A stretch of DNA of 49,824 bases, from NCBI GenBank assembly GCA_964406505.1, contig CAYORX010000013.1, forward strand, positions 1 to 49,824, written 5' to 3'. The DNA is from DTU015 sp964406505 (GTDB taxonomy: Bacteria > Bacillota > Sulfobacillia > Fermentithermobacillales > Fermentithermobacillaceae). The position numbers were made by a program, and so were the translations under genes. How positions within the stretch are numbered: position 1 is the stretch's first letter; the number at the start of each line of letters is the position of its first letter. Positions 44,251 through 49,824 of this stretch are shown here, piece after piece. The notes under the pieces were generated by a model. It was not told where the DNA came from and ran no database searches. It saw only the letters and a list, made by a program, of their open reading frames with translations.

Positions 44251-45336
44251 TCACAATAATGCATCTTCTTTGGGTAATTGTTTGGACAAACTTTTTATAT
44301 CTAGTGAATAGTTAAGAGCATTTTGCCGTGTAATTAGCCGTTTTTGGAACAGTTTAAGAATACTCCTATCCATGGTAATCATCTCTTCGGCACGGCTCGT
44401 TTGAATAATTGTGTTTATTAAAGGAGTTTTATTTTCTCGTATCAAATTTCTTACTGCATCGTTAACCTTCAAAATTTCAAATGCCGGAACCATGCCAAGC
44501 TTTGGAGAAGGGATTAACTGCTGTGAAACAACAGATTGGAGAACTGTCGAAAGCTGAACCCTGATTTGATGCTGTTGACTTGGTGGGAAAACGTCTATAA
44601 TTCTATCTATAGTTTTCGCAGCGCCTATAGTATGTAAGGTAGAAAATACAAGTTGCCCTGTTTCGGCAGCTGTCAAGGCGATGGATGTAGTTTCGAGATC
44701 TCGCATTTCGCCAAGCAGTATCACATCAGGAGATTCTCTCATGGCGGCTTTTAAGGCTCTGGCATAATCTAAAGCATCTATGCCTATTTCTCGTTGATTA
44801 ACGATACTTTTCTTGTGCGCGTGAAGATATTCAATAGGATCTTCCAAAGTGAGTATATGACGCTGCTGATTTTCATTAATCAAATCGATAATCGCTGCAA
44901 GGGTGGTAGATTTACCGCTACCCGATGGCCCCGTTACCAAGACAAGCCCATGTGTCAGATTGCCAAGGTTTTGTACCGACTGGGTTATACCTAATTCGCT
45001 AGGCTTCGGAAGATGAAAAGGTACAACTCTTATTACGGCTGCTAAAGATCCACGTTGCTTGAAAGCGTTAACTCGAAATCTGCTAATTCCCGGTAGTGAA
45101 AACGAAAAATCTTTATCGCCCTCAATTTCGAATTCTTTATACAGGGTTTCATTCGGAAACAAACTTTTTACAAGTTGTGCAGTATTGTTTGGCGTTAACA
45201 CTTTGCTATCTAGCCTTACGAATTTGCTTCCAATCTTTATGGTAGGTGGTATTCCAACTGTGATGTGAAGGTCCGATGCATTTTGCTCAACAGCTTCTTT
45301 TAATAATTTATGGATGGTAGGTGTAGTGGTTTTCAA
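44251..45336 (-). CDS. pilT: Type IV pilus twitching ATPase PilT
   Basis: This 361-residue secretion-type ATPase has ASDLHITVGIPP at the N-terminus, Walker A GPSGSGKST (about 136-144), the LTLEDPIEY Asp box and GEMRDLETTSIALTAAETG, the PilT-type segment. It powers pilus retraction. An ATG at 45345 directly touches the GGAG, so the TTG at 45336, 9 bases after it, is the better start. It is the last gene of the minus-strand pilus cluster, and no PilB is present. Confidence 0.92.
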   Translation of the reverse strand: MKTTTPTIHKLLKEAVEQNASDLHITVGIPPTIKIGSKFVRLDSKVLTPNNTAQLVKSLFPNETLYKEFEIEGDKDFSFSLPGISRFRVNAFKQRGSLAAVIRVVPFHLPKPSELGITQSVQNLGNLTHGLVLVTGPSGSGKSTTLAAIIDLINENQQRHILTLEDPIEYLHAHKKSIVNQREIGIDALDYARALKAAMRESPDVILLGEMRDLETTSIALTAAETGQLVFSTLHTIGAAKTIDRIIDVFPPSQQHQIRVQLSTVLQSVVSQQLIPSPKLGMVPAFEILKVNDAVRNLIRENKTPLINTIIQTSRAEEMITMDRSILKLFQKRLITRQNALNYSLDIKSLSKQLPKEDALL

Positions 45337-45369
45337 AGATTTCATCTCCTAGAGAACTTCTTGCTAATT

Positions 45370-45921
45370 TCATCGCCACCAACTCGGTGGATCTTCGTAC
45401 TCAAAAGGTTCGCGGTAGTGCTCCCACTTAAGTATTCGGAGTTCGGGAGTGTCTAACTTAACATCTTTTAAAAGCACCTGAATTTCTAGAAGTAAATTTT
45501 GCCGTATGTCATCATGGTCCTTTGACAAATTTATCTTTAAAACAATATAGTCATCACCTGATTCTATTTTAACCTCAGTTACAGTCGCTTCAAAGGATAG
45601 TGTTTTTTTACCGTAACTTGTATAATCTTTTATCGAATCTGAAAGAGACAAAACAAGCTGATCGCGATAGGACGTGTTTGATAAAAGCTGTTGGGCGCGA
45701 GTCAAAGTTATGATTTTAAATATAGTATCGGTTAAGACCTCGCCGCTAGCATCTAGCAAGTAGCAAGTTTTGAACCACAAAGTGCTTCTTTGGGCAAGTT
45801 TTAGATTCGTTTGCGTTGAGGTTAACGTCAATGTTCCAAGGGTAACAATAAAAAGCATTAGCAAAACGACAAGCACAGAAGAACCGCCGCCTGCCAACTT
45901 ACTCAAGCTTCTGCTTCTCAT
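45370..45921 (-). CDS. PilX-like pilus assembly protein
   Basis: This 183-residue protein begins with a short basic segment and GGGSSVLVVLLMLFIVTLG, the pattern of PilX N-terminal domains, followed by a soluble outer domain. It is probably a minor pilus or pilus-biogenesis component. Its ATG overlaps the stop of the preceding gene by 4 bases. Confidence 0.68.
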   Translation of the reverse strand: MRSRSLSKLAGGGSSVLVVLLMLFIVTLGTLTLTSTQTNLKLAQRSTLWFKTCYLLDASGEVLTDTIFKIITLTRAQQLLSNTSYRDQLVLSLSDSIKDYTSYGKKTLSFEATVTEVKIESGDDYIVLKINLSKDHDDIRQNLLLEIQVLLKDVKLDTPELRILKWEHYREPFEYEDPPSWWR

Positions 45922-46439
45922 CGCGGTGTTCCTTTTGGATAAGGATTTTGCGCATAATACTTGTAAGTTTCCATGGCTGTAATTTCAATGTTTCTGTGGT
46001 TTTCAAATATGTAAGGTTTTAACCGTAATACACGCACTTGGATTTTATACGCATTATCGGTATCGGCTTCGGGATGGGTGAGAGGTGAGGTTTGCGTTTC
46101 AATTAAGTAATGTGCTTTAACATCTTGTGTTTTTATAGGAACCCAATTTTGGTCATAGTACATCTTTAATATGATTTGGTTTTCTTTTGGGATAAGGCTT
46201 GTTTCCGGATTAAAAATTTGATCTGATAAAAATCGAGGATGTTTTAAATTCTTAATCGTTTCGATTATATTGATAGCGTGAGATGTTGCTTGTAAAAGAT
46301 CGTGGGCCTTGATGTTATTGGTGTTTCCGCAAATGAATAGGTGCACTGTAAATCCGGCCAATACAATAAGCACAGTTACCGAAAGTACCATTTCAGCTAT
46401 GGCAAAAGTGCCTCCAAATTGCGTTTTAGTGACAGACAT
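45918..46439 (-). CDS. Prepilin-like type IV pilus protein with degenerate cleavage site
   Basis: This 173-residue protein has a short leader with Gly-Gly (QFGG), then TFAIAEMVLSVTVLIVLAG, which resembles a type IV prepilin N-terminus (PilV- or PilW-like). The Glu lies one or two positions later than usual, so processing by prepilin peptidase is uncertain. ATG at 46439 has GGAGGGAG 10 bases upstream; the frame is open to 46463. The outer domain has no family I know. Confidence 0.62.
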   Translation of the reverse strand: MSVTKTQFGGTFAIAEMVLSVTVLIVLAGFTVHLFICGNTNNIKAHDLLQATSHAINIIETIKNLKHPRFLSDQIFNPETSLIPKENQIILKMYYDQNWVPIKTQDVKAHYLIETQTSPLTHPEADTDNAYKIQVRVLRLKPYIFENHRNIEITAMETYKYYAQNPYPKGTPR

Positions 46440-46496
46440 TGTGTCAAATCTCCCTCCTATCAATAAGGACTGTTTTTAAACAAGAATTTGCGATCG

Positions 46497-47012
46497 TTAC
46501 ACGTTAGATGCTCGTAAGCTTAAAATCAAAGTTAGATTTTGCTGTTTGCCGAAATATCTATGTTGTATATTGATTGTTAGTTTTTTTAACCTTCCGAATT
46601 TTTCTTCAAACGAAACATCGAAACCCTCGATCTTTGCAATAGGGAAAGACATTTCTTCAATAGCTTTGCTTCCTTTAGGAACAAATGATTCTCTCAGTTC
46701 GTTGTTTTTTGCGAAAACCCAAGTTTCGTAAACTGTAGAATTTAGGACTTCGCTAATTACAATAGCTTGTCCCTCACCGGCAGGACTCGTTTTAATATGA
46801 ATTGCATTTTGGCAATCATTTTGGCGTATTTTCATATTGAGATAAGATAGAGCTATCATCGTTTCGCAGATATTGTTCATATCCGAGTCGATATTGTGAA
46901 ACGCATTTGATGCAAAAAGGGCAAGCGTGAGCGAAGATACACCGAACAAAAAAAGCAGTAATATTTTAGATATTAAACCAAACATGTTTTCTCTAAGCTT
47001 TGGGTCATTCAT
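46497..47012 (-). CDS. Pilus-cluster membrane-anchored protein, possibly DUF4860-like
   Basis: This 171-residue protein has one N-terminal membrane span (about residues 11-32) and a soluble domain ending in beta-rich sequence. It may belong to the DUF4860 group that occurs beside pilus genes in Clostridia, but that is a weak impression. ATG at 47012 lies 8 bases after GAGAGGAA; it overlaps the end of the preceding gene by 8 bases. Confidence 0.55.
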   Translation of the reverse strand: MNDPKLRENMFGLISKILLLFLFGVSSLTLALFASNAFHNIDSDMNNICETMIALSYLNMKIRQNDCQNAIHIKTSPAGEGQAIVISEVLNSTVYETWVFAKNNELRESFVPKGSKAIEEMSFPIAKIEGFDVSFEEKFGRLKKLTINIQHRYFGKQQNLTLILSLRASNV

Positions 47013-47352
47013 TTGAAGATTTCCTCTCGAAAACATTGATCTGAGGTTTAACGTTTGAGGAAAAAACAAGATATTCACAATGATATTTAGTTTTATCAAT
47101 TTTAATCCCATAGTTGACTTCTAAGTACTTTAAATTTGGCGGATAATAGCCTTCGAGTGCATAGCATTGAACGGCAGCCTTTTCAATAGAATATTTTATA
47201 GATTCAGTTTGAGATGTATCAAAATTATTCTTGAAGATATTTACACTCAAATGTGAAGTTGCAAGGTATACCGTTATAAGCGCAATGAATCCCATTTTTA
47301 AGATTTGGAGCCATTTGTATTCGTTCCGCAATTTATCCATGTCTCCTTTCAT
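47005..47352 (-). CDS. Small pseudopilin-like protein
   Basis: This 115-residue protein has one N-terminal span (about residues 18-34) and a short outer domain with YALEGYYPPNLKYLEVNYGI, a segment seen in clostridial pilus-associated proteins that pack like pseudopilins. I see no prepilin cleavage site. The ATG at 47352 overlaps the pilC stop (ATGA); an ATG four codons later is also possible. Confidence 0.6.
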   Translation of the reverse strand: MKGDMDKLRNEYKWLQILKMGFIALITVYLATSHLSVNIFKNNFDTSQTESIKYSIEKAAVQCYALEGYYPPNLKYLEVNYGIKIDKTKYHCEYLVFSSNVKPQINVFERKSSNE

Positions 47353-48425
47353 TTCATCGAAAGCATCAAACGCATTAAGGGAAGCATTACAGCAATCAGA
47401 ACCATGCCAATTACAACAGACAGTATGGCTGCTAGAATAGGTTCAATGCTCGATACTATACGGTGAAGGATTCTATCAACCTGTTTTTGATATAAAGCAG
47501 ATGCTTTTTGAGCTAGTCCTGAAAGGTCGCCTGTTTTATGGCCTATTTTAAGCATCTTTATAAATTGTGCTGGAAACACATCTATTGAATCAAAACTATC
47601 TGATATGTCAGTACCTTCTTGAATTGTTTGCCTTACGGTTAGGATAGATTTTGCCATATATTTGTTGTGGACAACTTCAGATGTCATTTCTAAGGCAATA
47701 TCGATATCTAGACCGCTTTTGAGCACGTACCACATTGCGGTGCATATTTGAGCCATATACATTTTTAAAAATATTCCACCAAATAGTTTCGTTTGAACTT
47801 TAAATTTTGCGATGTTCATTTTGCCGGTCGGGGTAGATTTCCAAAAGCAAAATATTAACAATGCCGCGAGAATACTGATAAACAGGTTAAGCAAATTGTT
47901 CGAAACAAATAAACCTGCTCGCATCAACACTTTAGCAATTACGGGCATTTCAGAGCCGGCCGAACCTAGAATTTGGTTGAAGATCGGCAAAATTTTGGAT
48001 GTTACAAGTAGAATTATGAAGCTAACTATACAGATTAATATAAGGGGATACATTAGCGCGTCTTTTATTTCGTAACGAAGGTTGTCATCTCTTTCATAAT
48101 AAGCTGCTAAAGCGTCCATTACTTTATCAAGAGTGCCACTTTTTTCACCTATTTTTATCATACTAATAAAATACCCGGGAAATAAGTTTTGATCCATAAG
48201 GGCTTTATGCAGGTTTGTACCCATTTCAACTTGTTCAGCTATACTTACTAAAGACTTTTTTTGGCGGTTATCGTTTTCCGCTGCTAAATATAGACACTCA
48301 CTTATAGATAAGCCTGCTTTGAGTGATGTGGCAAATTGGTAACTGAACCATGCCAACCAAGATGATGACGGGTCGGCATTTTTTAACCGATTAACTCCAC
48401 TAAGTATTTTTATTGTTCTAAACAT
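47349..48425 (-). CDS. pilC: Type IV pilus inner-membrane platform protein PilC (T2SF/GspF family)
   Basis: This 358-residue protein has two T2SF helical domains, each followed by membrane spans, in the usual duplicated layout (FATSLKAGLSISECL and WYVLKSGLDIDIALEM mark the two halves). It links the ATPase to pilin assembly. ATG at 48425 follows AAGGAG at 8 bases. It is the first pilus gene of this cluster; the assembly ATPase PilB and a major pilin are not in the window. Confidence 0.9.
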   Translation of the reverse strand: MFRTIKILSGVNRLKNADPSSSWLAWFSYQFATSLKAGLSISECLYLAAENDNRQKKSLVSIAEQVEMGTNLHKALMDQNLFPGYFISMIKIGEKSGTLDKVMDALAAYYERDDNLRYEIKDALMYPLILICIVSFIILLVTSKILPIFNQILGSAGSEMPVIAKVLMRAGLFVSNNLLNLFISILAALLIFCFWKSTPTGKMNIAKFKVQTKLFGGIFLKMYMAQICTAMWYVLKSGLDIDIALEMTSEVVHNKYMAKSILTVRQTIQEGTDISDSFDSIDVFPAQFIKMLKIGHKTGDLSGLAQKASALYQKQVDRILHRIVSSIEPILAAILSVVIGMVLIAVMLPLMRLMLSMK

Positions 48426-48462
48426 ATTGCCGGCTCCTTTTGCGTTTGTCTATTTCATTTAT

Positions 48463-49386
48463 CTAATACTCAAGCTTTTTTATGTAGTTGTCATCATCAT
48501 TCATAAACTGTGATTGTTTATGAGAGTTTCTTGTACCTGCTGCAAAAGTTGTATCTACTCGTAGCCAGCCAGCACCTTCTTTGTAAGTAGAGTAGAATTG
48601 GTTTATGCGAACCCAGCCTGTACCTTCGATATAGACCTCGTTCCATGCATGGTAAAGATAATCAGGGGCAACATATCCTGTTACTAATTTAGCTGGGATG
48701 TTTAAAGATCTTAACATTACCGCGAAGAGAGAAGCATAATCAAAACATATGCCTTTTCCGGATTCAATAATCCGATCGCAATCGGGAAGATAGCCTGGTT
48801 CAACGGTATCAGCCTTTTGATAATCATAGGCGATGTTGTTTACAATATATTGGCACACAGCTTCTATTTTTTCTTTGTCGGTTTCAACTTTTTGGGTAAT
48901 TTCTGAAGCTAAACTAACCGCACGCGAATTTTCATCGTATCTAACTATCTGGTGCGATGAAAGGAAAGGTGCTTTGTCGTTGGCTAAAGTCAAATCAAAA
49001 GAAGTTCCAAATATAACCGCATATCTGTTATCGATGACATTTTCGAGTACTTTGACCGAATACTTACCGTTTCCCATTTGAAGAGGGTAGGGCTCGAAGT
49101 TGCCGTTAGAATTAAGATCGTATGTATATCGTTCTTTATCTTTCTCAATTATAGTTTTTAACTTGTGCTGATTTTCGTTTTGCACGACTTTAACTTTGAT
49201 TATGCCGTGACATAAATCGGAAATATCAATAAATGTTCTATTGTCATCTATCATTTTAGTGTTTTCGAGTTCGTTTGAGTGGTCAAAAGAACTACTGTGT
49301 TGCGCGGTAGATACACTTTCGAAAACTAATAAAAGAAACACAATAACAATAAATATTTGTTTGTACATTTTAGTTTTTTGATGCAA
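48463..49386 (-). CDS. Secreted transglutaminase-like protein with duplicated active-site segment
   Basis: This 307-residue protein has an N-terminal signal-like span (about residues 9-27) and a transglutaminase-like domain with C214 (GKGICFDYASL), H246 (LYHAWNEVYIEG) and D278 (WLRVDTT). Between His and Asp the segment EGTGWVRIN is repeated as EGAGWLRVD; the first copy has Asn where the catalytic Asp normally stands. The substrate is unknown. TTG at 49386 follows GGAGGAG at 7 bases. It lies 38 bases before pilC and may be cotranscribed. Confidence 0.82.
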   Translation of the reverse strand: MHQKTKMYKQIFIVIVFLLLVFESVSTAQHSSSFDHSNELENTKMIDDNRTFIDISDLCHGIIKVKVVQNENQHKLKTIIEKDKERYTYDLNSNGNFEPYPLQMGNGKYSVKVLENVIDNRYAVIFGTSFDLTLANDKAPFLSSHQIVRYDENSRAVSLASEITQKVETDKEKIEAVCQYIVNNIAYDYQKADTVEPGYLPDCDRIIESGKGICFDYASLFAVMLRSLNIPAKLVTGYVAPDYLYHAWNEVYIEGTGWVRINQFYSTYKEGAGWLRVDTTFAAGTRNSHKQSQFMNDDDNYIKKLEY

Positions 49387-49724
49387 AGAAAATCTCCTCC
49401 TATCGGCCGGATTGTCATAGGTAGAAGTATATATCTTAGATCCGATTATCTAATGTTAGGCAGTCTCTTAGTTTTATCTTCGGAATTTAAGCTGTGTGAA
49501 GTAAGCAAAATTAATTTTAAGTTTCAACAGATAATAATGGTGACATTTTCTCAGTCCCCTTACAGGGTGACAATATCACTGTCCGGTAACACAGACCTAC
49601 AAATAATCTTGCATATGTTTTTGCCGCATGATAGTATAGCAAGTGCTCCGTACGAGTTAACACTCACAAACATTTAGTTTGTGGCTCATAATTTAACTGT
49701 TATGAAGAAACACTCGTTAGGATA
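49387..49724. other. Intergenic region before the rRNA operon
   Basis: These 338 bases carry no gene I can support. They contain two diverged 19-base direct repeats (49539-49584) and a perfect hairpin cacaaac-attta-gtttgtg (49665-49683). The promoter of the leftward transglutaminase gene should lie at the left end but I cannot assign it. Confidence 0.6.
49539..49584. repeat. Two 19-base direct repeats, possible transposon end remnant
   Basis: GGTGACATTTTCTCAGTCC (49539-49557) and GGTGACAATATCACTGTCC (49566-49584) agree at 15 of 19 positions, with a 27-base period. Repeats of this type near one end are characteristic of IS21-like elements, but there is no transposase or opposite end in the window. 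Confidence 0.45.
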
Positions 49725-49753
49725 TTGACAAAACCGATGCGGCCAGGTAAGAT
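49725..49753 (+). promoter_or_regulatory. Promoter of an rRNA operon
   Basis: A perfect TTGACA (49725-49730) lies 17 bases before TAAGAT (49748-49753). It drives rightward transcription into the leader that follows. Confidence 0.85.
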
Positions 49754-49824
49754 AGTGCCTGTTCGCTTTGGTCCTTGAAAACTGAACAGCGTAAAAGACT
49801 TTGAGTTTAGTAAACAGGTGTAAT
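49754..49824 (+). other. rRNA operon leader; 16S rRNA starts beyond the window
   Basis: The leader contains CCTTGAAAACTGAACAG, the stretch commonly found upstream of 16S rRNA genes in Firmicutes. The window ends before the 16S gene itself, so the rRNA operon is inferred from promoter and leader only. Confidence 0.8.

Noticed and set aside
48170..48183. Sequence similar to the Noc binding site (AATACCCGGGAAAT)
   Set aside because: It has two mismatches to the Bacillus consensus, lies in pilC, and the Noc-like protein here may have different specificity. Weaker CCCGGG sites at about 4850 and 24343 were rejected too.
49387..49500. Possible riboswitch (for example c-di-GMP) upstream of the transglutaminase gene
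   Set aside because: I looked for a conserved riboswitch core on the minus strand and saw none.
49357..49677. 106-codon plus-strand open frame before the rRNA operon
   Set aside because: It overlaps the transglutaminase start antisense, has no ribosome binding site and runs through the repeat region; its protein has no recognisable features.
1..49824. CRISPR array, prophage or complete insertion sequence
   Set aside because: No regularly spaced repeats, phage genes, transposase or integrase were seen in the window.

Overview
The window spans the chromosomal replication origin of an anaerobic, probably spore-forming member of the Firmicutes, most likely a Clostridia-like lineage; I cannot name the species. 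Supporting signs are the order rpmH-rnpA-yidD-yidC-jag-mnmE-mnmG-rsmG-noc-parA-parB on one side of dnaA and dnaN-recF-dciA-gyrB-gyrA on the other, spore-related genes (yyaC, a LonC-type protease), a four-subunit pyruvate:ferredoxin oxidoreductase, strong G-rich ribosome binding sites, and unusually many TTG and GTG starts. DNA composition is moderately AT-rich.

Left arm (1-23776, all minus strand, transcribed away from the origin). Three tRNA genes (Arg, cut by the window edge, and two Ser) and a COG2509 flavoprotein lie at the far left. Next come dnaB, lonC, rplI, yybS, rpsR, ssb and rpsF with its own promoter and a candidate S6:S18 leader. DUF951 and an envelope block follow: cvpA, a small membrane protein, a membrane-anchored beta-propeller and a tail-anchored TPR protein. 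Then come yyaC, a phosphoribosyltransferase, a bactofilin with an M23 peptidase, and alr. An exact-consensus parS site sits between alr and parB, followed by parA, a Noc-like gene, rsmG, mnmG, mnmE, jag, yidC, yidD, rnpA and rpmH.

Origin (23777-25944). DnaA-box clusters flank dnaA on both sides, as in a bipartite Bacillus-type oriC. A DnaA-trio-like unwinding element sits just before dnaN.

Right arm (25945-44213, plus strand, again transcribed away from the origin). It holds dnaN, recF, a DciA-like gene with a zinc ribbon, gyrB and gyrA. An RNA-repair and methionine-salvage group follows (archease, rtcB, mtnP, mtnA), then two adjacent AbrB-AbrB-zinc-ribbon regulators, tRNA-Gly and tRNA-Thr, the por operon, gltX, a nitroreductase, and tRNA-Gln and tRNA-Glu. 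Clear -35/-10 pairs precede both tRNA pairs and the por operon.

Far right (44251-49386, minus strand, against replication). This is a partial type IV pilus cluster (pilT, PilX-like, prepilin-like, two small pilus-associated genes, pilC) plus a secreted transglutaminase-like protein with a duplicated active-site segment. The last 440 bases contain transposon-end-like repeats and then the promoter and leader of an rRNA operon whose 16S gene begins beyond the window.

I found no complete mobile element, phage or CRISPR array. The most unusual points are the DnaA-trio element, the Noc-like protein without the CTP-motif residues, an SSB without the acidic tip, the DciA zinc-ribbon fusion, the twin AbrB zinc-ribbon regulators, the archease/RtcB unit behind gyrA, and the duplicated transglutaminase segment.
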